Shown: positions 1 through 6,586, numbered from the stretch's first letter. The stretch is 9,332 bases of DNA from Intrasporangium_A sp039812505 (GCF_039812505.1 NZ_JBDIAQ010000138.1:1-9332); one strand, 5' to 3'. Made by a program: numbers and translations. Notes: generated by a model from the sequence alone, not told the origin.

Positions 1-56
1 TCGAGCGTGCAGCAGTCCTCGGCCACCCGGCCTCTCGCTCCCGCTCGACGGGGTTG
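1..56 (-). other. region downstream of the radical SAM gene; possible start of a next gene
   Basis: Only 56 bp remain after the radical SAM stop codon. On the minus strand a GTG at 26-24 is preceded by GAGAGG (36-31) with a 4-nt spacer, which could be a start with its RBS. The eight visible codons would read V/M-A-E-D-C-C-T-L. In many actinobacteria the neighbour here is a DUF2344 (TIGR03936) protein, but these few residues do not resemble the usual start of that family, so I give no identity. It may equally be non-coding. Confidence 0.2.
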
Positions 57-2045
57 TCAGCGCCGCTCGGCCAGCTCCGGGCCGCGGTGACCCAGGACGG
101 TCAGCGGCAGCAGTCTCCGGCCGGTGGGGCCCACCTCGATCTCGGTCCCCAGCTGGGAGCACACCCCGCAGTCGAAGCACGGCGTCCAGCGGCAGTCGTC
201 GACCTCACGCTCGTCGAGGGCGTCCTGCCAGTCGGCCCAGAGCCAGTCCTTGTCCAGGCCCGAGTCGAGGTGGTCCCACGGCAGCACCTCGTGCTGCTCG
301 CGCTCGCGCGTGGTGTACCACGCGACGTCCACCGGTGACCCGGTGAAGACCTCCTCGGCACAACGCATCCACCGTTCGTAGGAGAAGTGCTCGCTCCACC
401 CGTCGAACCGTCCGCCGTCGCGCCAGACCGCCTCGACGACCCGCCCGACTCGCCGGTCGCCCCGGGAGAGCAGCCCCTCGACGACACCGGGCTGCCCGTC
501 GTGGTAGCGGAACCCGATCGCGGAGCCGTAGCTGCGGTCGGCCCGGATCGCCTCGCGCAGCTTCAGCAGGCGCGCGTCGGTCTGCTCCGGACCGAGCTGC
601 GCGGCCCACTGGAACGGGGTGTGCGCCTTGGGGATGAACCCGCCGATCGAGACCGTGCACCGGATGTCCCGGTGGCCGGACACCCGCCGGCCGGTCTCGA
701 CCACGCGCCGGGCGACCTCGGCGATCTGCAGCACGTCCTCGTCGGTCTCGGTCGGCAGCCCGCACATGAAGTAGAGCTTGACCTGCCGCCACCCGGCGCC
801 GTACGCGGCGGCGACCGTGCTGATCAGGTCGTCCTCGGTGACCATCTTGTTGATCACGCGCCGGATCCGCTCGGATCCGCCCTCCGGCGCGAAGGTCAGG
901 CCGGAGCGCCGGCCCCCCCGGGTCAGCTCGTTCGCCAAGTCGATGTTGAACGCGTCGACCCGGGTCGAGGGCAGCGACAGGCCGGTCTGGGTGCCCTCGT
1001 AGCGGTCGGCCAGCCCCTTGGTGAGGTCGGCGATCTCGGAGTGGTCGGCCGAGGACAGCGAGAGCAGGCCCACCTCCTCGAACCCGGTCGCGGCCAGGCC
1101 CCGCTCGACCATCTCGCCGATGCCGGTGATCGAGCGCTCGCGGACCGGGCGGGTGATCATGCCGGCCTGGCAGAACCGGCAGCCGCGGGTGCAGCCGCGG
1201 AAGATCTCGACCGACATCCGCTCGTGGACCGACTCGGCCAGCGGCACGAGCGGCTGCTTGGGGTAGGGCCAGGCGTCCAGGTCGGTCACGGTGTGCTTCG
1301 CCACGCGCCACGGCACGCCGGGCGAGTCCGGGCGGGGGGCGACCCGCCGGATCCGCCCGTCGGGCAGGTAGCTCACCTCGTAGCACGACGGCACGTACAC
1401 CCCGCCGGTGCGGGCCAGCCGCAGCAGCAGCTCGCGCCGGCCCCCCGGGCGGCCGGCGGCCTTCCACTCCCCCACGATGTCGGTGATCGTCAGGACCGCC
1501 TGCTCCCCGTCGCCGATGACGACCGCGTCGACGAAGTCCGCGATCGGCTCCGGGTTGAACGAGGCGTGACCGCCCGCGATGACCAGTGGGTCCGCGAGAG
1601 CCCGCTCGGCGGCATACAGCGGGATGCCGGCGAGGTCGAGCGCGGTGAGCAGGTTCGTGTAGCCGAGCTCGGTCGCGAAGGAGACGCCCAGGATGTCGAA
1701 GTCGCGCACCGCCCGGTGCCCGTCCACGGTGAACTGCGGCAGCCCGGCCGCCCGCAGCGCCGCCTCCATGTCGGGCCAGACGGCGTAGGTGCGCTCGGCG
1801 AGCGCGTCGGGTCGTTCGTTGATGACCTCGTAGAGGATCATGACGCCCTGGTTGGGCAGCCCGACCTCGTACGCGTCGGGGTACATCAGCGCCCACCGGG
1901 TGGTCAGCTCCACGCCGCCGGGGCCGAACCCGCCGACCTGCCAGTCCTTGACGACGGAGTTGAGCTCGCCACCGACGTACTGGATCGGCTTGCTCACCTG
2001 CTCCAGCAGCGGCTCGAGGGCGGGGAAGATCGACTCGCCGGGCAT
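57..2045 (-). CDS. B12-binding-domain radical SAM protein, TIGR03960-like
   Basis: The product is 662 aa if started at the ATG at 2045. This start fits the family N-terminus: it begins MPGESIFPALEPLL and is soon followed by KPIQYVGGELN. An upstream in-frame ATG at 2096 lies inside a hairpin and only adds an unlikely leader. The N-terminal half contains a cobalamin-binding-like Rossmann region with the segment AGGHASFNPEP and a following VVIGDGE (about residues 157-181). The radical SAM cluster-binding motif CTRGCRFC (C-x3-C-x2-C; C285, C289, C292) follows, with an APEGGSERIRR segment near residue 386. A further cysteine set C-x4-C-x2-C-x2-C lies near the C-terminus (C618, C623, C626, C629) and could hold a second metal site. 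Family members are 4Fe-4S/SAM enzymes of unknown substrate. They often sit beside DUF2344, rne/rng or rplU genes, which has suggested an RNA- or ribosome-related job; that is inference. There is no good SD, and a TACACT box ends 6 nt before the ATG. The family call is firm, the function unknown. Confidence 0.9.
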   Translation of the reverse strand: MPGESIFPALEPLLEQVSKPIQYVGGELNSVVKDWQVGGFGPGGVELTTRWALMYPDAYEVGLPNQGVMILYEVINERPDALAERTYAVWPDMEAALRAAGLPQFTVDGHRAVRDFDILGVSFATELGYTNLLTALDLAGIPLYAAERALADPLVIAGGHASFNPEPIADFVDAVVIGDGEQAVLTITDIVGEWKAAGRPGGRRELLLRLARTGGVYVPSCYEVSYLPDGRIRRVAPRPDSPGVPWRVAKHTVTDLDAWPYPKQPLVPLAESVHERMSVEIFRGCTRGCRFCQAGMITRPVRERSITGIGEMVERGLAATGFEEVGLLSLSSADHSEIADLTKGLADRYEGTQTGLSLPSTRVDAFNIDLANELTRGGRRSGLTFAPEGGSERIRRVINKMVTEDDLISTVAAAYGAGWRQVKLYFMCGLPTETDEDVLQIAEVARRVVETGRRVSGHRDIRCTVSIGGFIPKAHTPFQWAAQLGPEQTDARLLKLREAIRADRSYGSAIGFRYHDGQPGVVEGLLSRGDRRVGRVVEAVWRDGGRFDGWSEHFSYERWMRCAEEVFTGSPVDVAWYTTREREQHEVLPWDHLDSGLDKDWLWADWQDALDEREVDDCRWTPCFDCGVCSQLGTEIEVGPTGRRLLPLTVLGHRGPELAERR
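159..194 (-). other. C-terminal four-cysteine motif of the radical SAM protein
   Basis: The codons here give C-x4-C-x2-C-x2-C (within DDCRWTPCFDCGVC). This is separate from the SAM-cluster cysteines encoded at 1170-1193. The spacing suits an auxiliary Fe-S cluster or a zinc site. From memory, similar cysteines occur at the end of other family members, but I cannot confirm this here. Confidence 0.6.
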
Positions 2046-2057
2046 CGCCCCAGTGTA
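2046..2057 (-). promoter_or_regulatory. possible -10 box for a leaderless radical SAM mRNA
   Basis: On the minus strand TACACT (2057-2052) matches the actinobacterial TAnnnT -10 consensus. It is followed by exactly 6 nt (GGGGCG) and then the ATG at 2045. That spacing would put the transcription start on or next to the A of the ATG. No purine-rich SD is found at a normal distance; GGGG lies only 2 nt from the ATG. No convincing -35 is visible, and the -35 region is occupied by the inverted repeat at 2065-2097. Confidence 0.35.
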
Positions 2058-2064
2058 GGAGGGG

Positions 2065-2097
2065 TATGCCGCCCACGCCCGGAACGTGGGCGGCATA
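2065..2097 (-). terminator. 13-bp perfect hairpin after the acyl-CoA ligase gene
   Basis: The arms TATGCCGCCCACG (2065-2077) and CGTGGGCGGCATA (2085-2097) are exact reverse complements with a 7-nt loop. The hairpin begins 24 nt after the stop codon of the acyl-CoA ligase gene. No U-tract follows on the minus strand (CCCCTCC...), so it would be a U-less terminator of the kind proposed in actinobacteria. It also lies just upstream of the putative radical SAM -10 box, so an operator role is an alternative. Confidence 0.6.
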
Positions 2098-2120
2098 ACC
2101 GCCGCGCCGGTCCCCGCCGC

Positions 2121-3986
2121 TCAGGCCTCGGCGTAGAGCTCGTCGAGGTCGTCGCGGTACTTGGCGGTCACCGCCCGGCGGCGCAGCTTCATGCTCGGGG
2201 TCAGCTCCCCGCCCTCGACGGTGAGGTCGTGGTCGAGGATCGTGAACCGCTTGACCGTCTCCCACCGGTTCAGACCGGCGTTGAGCTCGTCGACGGCGGC
2301 CTGGACGAGCGCCCGCGCCTCGGGAGAGGTGACGATCTCCGCATAGCTCCGGCCGGCCATCCCGTGCGTGGCGGCCCACGTCGTGATCGCGTCGGGGTCC
2401 AGCGTCACGAGCGCGGTGGCGTGGCTGTGGCCGGCGCCGTGCACGACGAACTGGCTCACGTAGGGGAACATCCCCTTGAACTTCGCCTCGATCGCCGCCG
2501 GGGCGACGTACTTGCCGCCGGAGGTCTTGAAGACGTCCTTCTTGCGGTCGGTGACGTGCAGGAAGCCACGCTCGTCGAGGCGGCCGATGTCACCGGTGCG
2601 GAACCAGCCGTCCGCGGAGAGGACCTCCGCGGTGGCCTCGGGGTTGTCGTGGTAGCCGCGCATGACGCCGGGGCCCTTGACGAGGATCTCGCCGTCCTGC
2701 TCGTCGATCCGCACCTCGGTCCCGGGCAGCGGCCAGCCGACCGACCCGAAGGCGTAGCACCCGGGTGCGGGGCGGTTGACCGTCGTGCCCGATGACGTCT
2801 CGGTCAGGCCGTAGCCCTCGAGCACGAGCAGCCCGACCGCGCCGAACCACCTGGCGACCTCGGCGTCGAGCGGGGCCGCGCCGCTGATCATGAACCGGAC
2901 CCGGCCGCCGAAGCGGGCCTGCACCTTGGACAGCACGAGCGCGGTGGCCAGGGCGTGCTGCAGCACCAGCAGCGGGGAGGGCGAGTCCCCCCGCTCCCTG
3001 ACGTCGCGCATCTGCCCGCCGACCCCCAGGGCCCAGTCGATGAGCGCCTTCTTGACCCCGGTCTCGCCCGCGAACATCATCGCGACGCGGCCGTGCGCCT
3101 TCTCGAAGATCCGGGGCGGACCGGCCATGAAGGTGGGCCGCACGATCGCCATGTGGTCGACGATCTTGTCGATCCGGCCGTCGACCGCAGTGCGGAAGCC
3201 GATCTGCAGCGCGGTCGCGACGAGCATCTTGCCGAAGACGTGCGAGAGTGGCAGCCAGAGGAACTGCACGTCGTCCGGCCCGAGCAGCCCGCACGCCTCG
3301 ATGACCGCGCCCTCGTACACGACGCTGTCCTGCACGAGGCGCACCCCCTTGGGTCGCCCCGTCGTACCCGACGTGTAGATGAGGGTGGCCAGGTGCTCCG
3401 GCTTGATCTCGTCGATCCGGCTGCTCACCAGGTCGGGGCGCTCCTGCAGTGCGGCGCGGCCCCGGTTCTGCAGGTCGGCCAGGGTGGTGACCCACCCGTC
3501 GTCGGACGCGGACCCGGTGAACGTCACGACGTGACGCACCCCGGGCAGCTGTTCCCGCCGACCGGCCAGCTTGGCGACCTGCTCGTCGTCCTCGGCGAAC
3601 ACGATCGAGCTGCCCGAGTCGGTCAGGATGTAGGCGACATCCTCCTCGATCGTGGTGGGGTAGACGGTCGTGGTCGCCCCACCCGCGCAGACGACGGCCA
3701 GGTCGGCGACGACCCACTCGTAGCGCGTCTGCGAGGCCACGGCGACCCGGTCCTCCAGGCCGATCCCGAGGTCGATCAGCCCGGCCGCGAGGGCCTCGAC
3801 CAGCTCGTACGCCTGCGCCCAGGTCACGGTCGTCAGCTCCTGGCGGTCCGGGTCGGCGAAGTACTGGAAGGCGGGTGCCTCCGGGCTGGCGGCAACGCGT
3901 CGGCGCAGCAGCGCACCGACGCTGGGGGCGCGCCCGTCGAGGACGGACCGGTCGACCTGCTCGTCGGACACCGTGGGTCGGGGCAT
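2121..3986 (-). CDS. long-chain fatty-acid--CoA ligase (FadD15-like, AMP-forming)
   Basis: This 621-aa enzyme would activate long-chain fatty acids to acyl-CoA through an acyl-adenylate, feeding beta-oxidation or lipid synthesis. The ATG at 3986 is chosen because GAAGGAG lies 7 nt upstream; a longer in-frame ATG at 4028 has no comparable RBS. The ANL-superfamily motifs are all present. The P-loop YTSGTTGRPKG is at about residues 204-214, and the A5 motif GYGLTETSS at 391-399. The TGD signature (464-466) is followed by the hinge region DRKKDVFKTSGGKYVAP (480-496). The catalytic lysine is in PSMKLRRR (K600). Length and motifs match the roughly 600-aa FadD15 group of actinobacteria. No signal peptide or membrane helix is evident, so it should be cytosolic or membrane-peripheral. 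It lies 157 bp after ribF and 75 bp before the radical SAM gene, and has no obvious functional link with either. Chain-length preference cannot be read from the sequence. Confidence 0.93.
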   Translation of the reverse strand: MPRPTVSDEQVDRSVLDGRAPSVGALLRRRVAASPEAPAFQYFADPDRQELTTVTWAQAYELVEALAAGLIDLGIGLEDRVAVASQTRYEWVVADLAVVCAGGATTTVYPTTIEEDVAYILTDSGSSIVFAEDDEQVAKLAGRREQLPGVRHVVTFTGSASDDGWVTTLADLQNRGRAALQERPDLVSSRIDEIKPEHLATLIYTSGTTGRPKGVRLVQDSVVYEGAVIEACGLLGPDDVQFLWLPLSHVFGKMLVATALQIGFRTAVDGRIDKIVDHMAIVRPTFMAGPPRIFEKAHGRVAMMFAGETGVKKALIDWALGVGGQMRDVRERGDSPSPLLVLQHALATALVLSKVQARFGGRVRFMISGAAPLDAEVARWFGAVGLLVLEGYGLTETSSGTTVNRPAPGCYAFGSVGWPLPGTEVRIDEQDGEILVKGPGVMRGYHDNPEATAEVLSADGWFRTGDIGRLDERGFLHVTDRKKDVFKTSGGKYVAPAAIEAKFKGMFPYVSQFVVHGAGHSHATALVTLDPDAITTWAATHGMAGRSYAEIVTSPEARALVQAAVDELNAGLNRWETVKRFTILDHDLTVEGGELTPSMKLRRRAVTAKYRDDLDELYAEA

Positions 3987-3993
3987 GGCGGCA

Positions 3994-4000
3994 CTCCTTC
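3994..4000 (-). promoter_or_regulatory. ribosome binding site of the acyl-CoA ligase gene
   Basis: On the minus strand GAAGGAG is followed by the 7-nt spacer TGCCGCC and then the ATG at 3986. This near-consensus SD decides the start in favour of 3986 over the in-frame ATG at 4028. Confidence 0.8.
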
Positions 4001-4107
4001 GGGTCACGGCGGCCCCGGCGCGGGCCACCTGCTGCGGATGATCCCACGCGGGAGAGCGCCGGTCGCCGTCTCCGGAGGGGATGAGATCCCACCGTGACCG
4101 ATCCGCC

Positions 4108-4127
4108 GCCCGACCGGCGGTTCGGGC
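4108..4127 (-). terminator. possible terminator hairpin after ribF
   Basis: Starting 16 nt past the ribF stop, the minus strand can fold as GCCCG-(A)-ACC, loop GCC, GGT-CGGGC. This gives 8 bp with one bulged A. No U-tract follows. It lies where the infB-rbfA-truB-ribF unit should end, before the separately expressed acyl-CoA ligase gene. An alternative CCGACC/GGTCGG pairing (4134-4139 with 4111-4116) also exists, so the exact fold is uncertain. Confidence 0.4.
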
Positions 4128-4128
4128 C

Positions 4129-4152
4129 GGTCAGGTCGGTAGGTCAGGTCGG
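4129..4152. repeat. two-copy 13-bp tandem repeat at the ribF stop codon
   Basis: GGTCAGGTCGG occurs at 4129-4139 and again at 4142-4152, with a period of 13 bp. The second copy contains the ribF stop codon. It is probably a small local duplication with no clear function. Confidence 0.5.
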
Positions 4153-5103
4153 CACGGTCGCCGAGAGGATCTGCCGGCAGCGCGCCACGTCCTGCGCCAT
4201 CCGGGCGACGAGTGCCTGGGTCGAGTCGAACCGCAAGGTGGGGCGCAGGCGTTCGACGAACTCCATCGAGACGGGCTCGCCGTACAGGTCCAGGTCGGTC
4301 CGGTCGAGCACGTAGGCCTCCACGCGCCGGGCCTGCCCGTCGAACGTGGGGTTGGTGCCGATCGAGATCGCCGCCGGCAGGGTCCGGTCCGGGTGCCCGA
4401 CGGGCAGGCCGGGGCGCAGCAGCCAGCCCGCGTAGACGCCGTCGGCGGGCACCAGTCCCTCGGGCCGGAGCTCGAGGTTGGCGGTCGGGAAGCCGAGCTC
4501 GCGGCCCCGGTGGTCGCCGTGCACGACGGTGCCGGAGACCCGGTGGTTCCGGCCGAGGATCTCGGCCGCACGGGCCACGTTGCCTGCCCCGAGCTCCGAC
4601 CGCAGCTGGGTCGAGCTCCAGCGGGCTCCCTCGCCGATGTCGTCGAGGGCGATGACGTCGAACCCGAAGGTCGCGCCCAGGCGGCGCAGCGTGCCCACGT
4701 CGCCCGAGTTGCGCACGCCGAACCGGGTGTCTCTGCCGACGACGACCGCGTCGGCATGGAGGGCCTCGACGAAGGTGCCGCGCACGAACTCCTCCGGGGT
4801 CTCCTGGGCGAACTCGCGCGTGAACTCGAGCACGAGCGTGGCCTGCAGGCCGACCGCCTCGAGCTGCTCGAGCCGCTGTCCCAGTGAGGTGATCAGCGTC
4901 GGGGCGCGGTCGGGGAAGAGCACCGCGACGGGGTGCGGCTCGAAGGTGACGGCCACCGAGACCGCCCGGCGGTCGCGCGCCTCGGACACGACCCGGCTCA
5001 GGACCGCGCGGTGCCCGCGGTGGACCCCGTCGAAGTTGCCGAGGGTGGCGACGGTCGGCCCGAGGTCGGCGGGGATCTCGTCGGTTCCGTACCAGCGCTG
5101 CAC
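4144..5103 (-). CDS. ribF: bifunctional riboflavin kinase/FAD synthetase
   Basis: This 319-aa enzyme converts riboflavin to FMN and then FAD in the cytosol. The N-terminal adenylyltransferase domain shows GNFDGVHRGH (residues 22-31, with the HxGH nucleotide-binding motif), GRDTRFGVRNSGD (123-134) and SSTQLR (163-168). The C-terminal flavokinase domain shows LGFPTANLE (203-211), GVYAGW (222-227), SIGTNPTF (247-254), VEAYVLD and DLYGEP (272-277). Length is normal for the family. The open frame extends much further upstream, but it overlaps truB there and has no family similarity, so the GTG at 5103 is preferred. A second GTG three codons upstream (5112) is possible. No SD precedes either. The gene follows truB by 43 bp, the usual actinobacterial arrangement, although a palindrome in this gap suggests it may also have its own promoter. 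Identity is secure; the exact start is less so. Confidence 0.96.
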   Translation of the reverse strand: MQRWYGTDEIPADLGPTVATLGNFDGVHRGHRAVLSRVVSEARDRRAVSVAVTFEPHPVAVLFPDRAPTLITSLGQRLEQLEAVGLQATLVLEFTREFAQETPEEFVRGTFVEALHADAVVVGRDTRFGVRNSGDVGTLRRLGATFGFDVIALDDIGEGARWSSTQLRSELGAGNVARAAEILGRNHRVSGTVVHGDHRGRELGFPTANLELRPEGLVPADGVYAGWLLRPGLPVGHPDRTLPAAISIGTNPTFDGQARRVEAYVLDRTDLDLYGEPVSMEFVERLRPTLRFDSTQALVARMAQDVARCRQILSATVPT

Positions 5104-5122
5104 GGCGACCACTGTAGTGGTC
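5104..5122 (-). promoter_or_regulatory. 16-bp palindrome and possible -10 box at the ribF start
   Basis: GACCACT (5107-5113) and AGTGGTC (5116-5122) are perfect 7-bp inverted arms separated by 2 bp. On the minus strand the centre reads TACAGT (5116-5111), a match to TAnnnT, followed by 7 nt and the GTG at 5103. The 2-bp gap makes a stable RNA hairpin less likely than a DNA operator for a dimeric repressor. Whether any regulator binds it is unknown. Confidence 0.4.
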
Positions 5123-5146
5123 GCCCGAGCGGCCCCGGCCCACGCG

Positions 5147-6076
5147 TCAACCGAGCGGGAACACGACCCGGGACCGGGCGGTCGGCCGGGTCTCGTCCAG
5201 GATCGCGACGAGCCGGCCGGCGGGGTCGATCGCCGCGACCGCCGCGCCCCCGCCCGGGGTCGCCTGGATCGGCTGCCCGTGCGCGAGCCGGGCGGCCTCC
5301 TGCGCGGACACCTCGTGCACCGGCAGCTGGCGGCGTGCCGCCTCGGCCGGGGAGAGCAGGGGTATGCCGCGCACGCCCTCGCGTGCGCCCCGCTCCACCA
5401 GCGCGGGCAGGGGGGTGGCCGCCGCGATCGTGAAGGCACCGACCCGGGTGCGTCGCAGGGCGGTCAGGTGGGCCCCGACCCCCAGGTCGCGCCCGAGGTC
5501 GCGAGCCAGGGCACGCACGTAGGTCCCCGACGACACCTCGACGGCGACGGCGACATCGAGCACCGGCAGGGTCCGTCCGTCCTCGGCCGTGGCCTGCGCG
5601 GGCGTGGTGCGCAGCACCTCGAACCGGCTCACCGTCACCGTGCGGGCGGCCAGCTCGACCGCTGCGCCGGACCGGACCCGCGCGTAGCTGCGCACCCCGT
5701 CCACCTTGACGGCGCTGACCGCGCTCGGCACCTGCTCGATGGTGCCGGTGAGCCGCGCCACCGCACCCGGTAGCGCGGCCTCGACGCCCGCCCGGTCGGA
5801 CACCCCGGGCGAGTCGACGACCTCGCCCTCGGCGTCGTCGGTCACGGTCGACTGGCCCAGCCGGACCGTGGCGGTGTATGCCTTGTCGCACCCGGTCAGG
5901 AAGGTCAGCAGCCGGGTCGCCCGGCCCACGCCGAGCACCAGCACCCCGGTGGCCATGGGGTCGAGGGTGCCGGCGTGCCCGACCCGTCTGGTGCCGACCA
6001 CGCGCCGGGTCCGCGCGACGACGTCGTGGCTGGTCCAGCCGGCGGGCTTGTCGACGACGAGCAGGCCGTCAGGCAT
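5147..6076 (-). CDS. truB: tRNA pseudouridine(55) synthase
   Basis: This 309-aa enzyme isomerises U55 in the T-loop of tRNAs. The catalytic motif GTLDPMATGVL contains the nucleophile Asp39, preceded by the N-terminal signature DKPAGWTSHDVV. Downstream are KAYTATVRLG, the TDDAEGEV segment (79-86), QVPSAVSAVKVDG (115-127) and SSGTYVRALARDLG (182-195), all typical of TruB. The C-terminal 60 or so residues fit the small PUA-like domain of actinobacterial TruB, and length is normal. The ATG at 6076 overlaps the rbfA stop codon in ATGCCTGA, an 8-nt overlap. No SD precedes it, so translation is probably coupled to rbfA. The frame stays open far upstream only because of high GC. A hairpin-forming stretch in codons near 5358-5388 lies between the catalytic and C-terminal domains. 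Confidence 0.97.
   Translation of the reverse strand: MPDGLLVVDKPAGWTSHDVVARTRRVVGTRRVGHAGTLDPMATGVLVLGVGRATRLLTFLTGCDKAYTATVRLGQSTVTDDAEGEVVDSPGVSDRAGVEAALPGAVARLTGTIEQVPSAVSAVKVDGVRSYARVRSGAAVELAARTVTVSRFEVLRTTPAQATAEDGRTLPVLDVAVAVEVSSGTYVRALARDLGRDLGVGAHLTALRRTRVGAFTIAAATPLPALVERGAREGVRGIPLLSPAEAARRQLPVHEVSAQEAARLAHGQPIQATPGGGAAVAAIDPAGRLVAILDETRPTARSRVVFPLG
5358..5388. repeat. hairpin element inside truB resembling the 2060-2080 sequence
   Basis: Bases 5358-5378 match 2060-2080 at 20 of 21 positions, the only difference being at the 14th base. Here the left arm GCGCACGC (5369-5376) and right arm GCGTGCGC (5381-5388) form a perfect 8-bp stem with a 4-nt loop. At 2065-2097 the matching sequence is also the left arm of a hairpin. 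It encodes the GIPLL region linking the TruB domains. Confidence 0.4.
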
Positions 6077-6533
6077 CGGCGCCGGGGCCGGGGCCGTCGT
6101 CGCCCTCCTCGCTCCGGGCCGGCTTCCGGTACGGATCGGCCTCCCCGGCGGGCCGGGCCCCGGCCGCAGCCCGGGCCAGCTCCGCGTCCCGGGCGCGGGT
6201 GCGGGCCACCAGGTCCTCGAGGTGGGCGGCTCCCTCCGGGAGCGCGTCGGCGATGAACTCCAGCGACGGCGTGAGACGGATGCCGATCTGCTTGCCGACG
6301 GCCGAGCGGATCCGGCCGCGGTAGGCCTCGAGGACCTCGGCGGTCGCCTGCCGGGCCTGGTCGTCGCCGAAGACGGTGTAGAAGACCGACGCGTGCTGCA
6401 GGTCGCCGGTGACCCGGCTGTCGGTGATCGTGACGAAGCCCAGCCGCTCGTCCTTGACCCGGTGCTCGAGGTACTCCGCGACGACGACCTTGATCCGGTC
6501 GGCGACCTTGCGTGCGCGGGCGGGATCGGCCAT
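6069..6533 (-). CDS. rbfA: 30S ribosome-binding factor A
   Basis: This 154-aa protein helps late maturation of the 30S subunit and 16S rRNA 5'-end processing. The single KH-type domain spans about residues 5-115. It shows the N-terminal helix RKVADRIKVVVAEYL, the strand FVTITDSRVTGDLQHASVF (33-51), and RIRSAVGKQIGIRLTPSLEF (74-93), which includes the A-x-G kink typical of the family. The last 40 or so residues are Ala/Pro/Gly/Asp-rich and look disordered. They make the protein longer than the 120-135 aa common elsewhere but normal for actinobacteria. The ATG at 6533 has a perfect AGGAGG five nt upstream. The stop overlaps the truB start. The SD is partly covered by an inverted repeat, so translation could be regulated. 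Confidence 0.96.
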   Translation of the reverse strand: MADPARARKVADRIKVVVAEYLEHRVKDERLGFVTITDSRVTGDLQHASVFYTVFGDDQARQATAEVLEAYRGRIRSAVGKQIGIRLTPSLEFIADALPEGAAHLEDLVARTRARDAELARAAAGARPAGEADPYRKPARSEEGDDGPGPGADA

Positions 6534-6538
6534 GACGA

Positions 6539-6544
6539 CCTCCT
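6539..6544 (-). promoter_or_regulatory. ribosome binding site of rbfA
   Basis: On the minus strand AGGAGG is followed by TCGTC (5 nt) and the ATG at 6533. It is a full anti-SD match. Its first four bases belong to the right arm of the inverted repeat at 6541-6586. Confidence 0.85.
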
Positions 6545-6586
6545 GGGCTCGGGGGGGCGGGCGAGGGAGCTGGGGGCAGCCCAGGA
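6541..6586 (-). promoter_or_regulatory. inverted repeat covering the rbfA Shine-Dalgarno
   Basis: In the mRNA sense, TCCTGGGCT (6586-6578) is exactly complementary to AGCCCAGGA (6549-6541) across a 28-nt C-rich spacer. The second arm includes AGGA of the rbfA SD. The first arm can instead form a local 5-bp stem, CTGGG (6584-6580) with CCCAG (6574-6570), loop CTGCC, which would free the SD. The pairing is seen directly; a regulatory role is inference. Confidence 0.4.

Noticed and set aside
2046..2096. Start of the radical SAM protein at the ATG at 2096
   Set aside because: The 17 extra residues do not fit the family, and the ATG lies within the 13-bp hairpin without an RBS.
387..2795. Very long open frame on the plus strand (about 800 codons)
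   Set aside because: It is antisense to two firmly identified genes, has low-complexity composition with no recognisable domain, and arises from the lack of stop codons in GC-rich DNA.
4077..4090. GGGAT-GAG-ATCCC short palindrome upstream of the acyl-CoA ligase gene
   Set aside because: Arms of 5 bp with a 3-nt spacer are expected by chance, and no promoter element lies at a sensible distance.
5145..5150. TTGACG on the minus strand as a -35 box for ribF
   Set aside because: The gap to the TACAGT box is 28 nt, too long for a normal promoter, and the sequence overlaps the truB stop codon.
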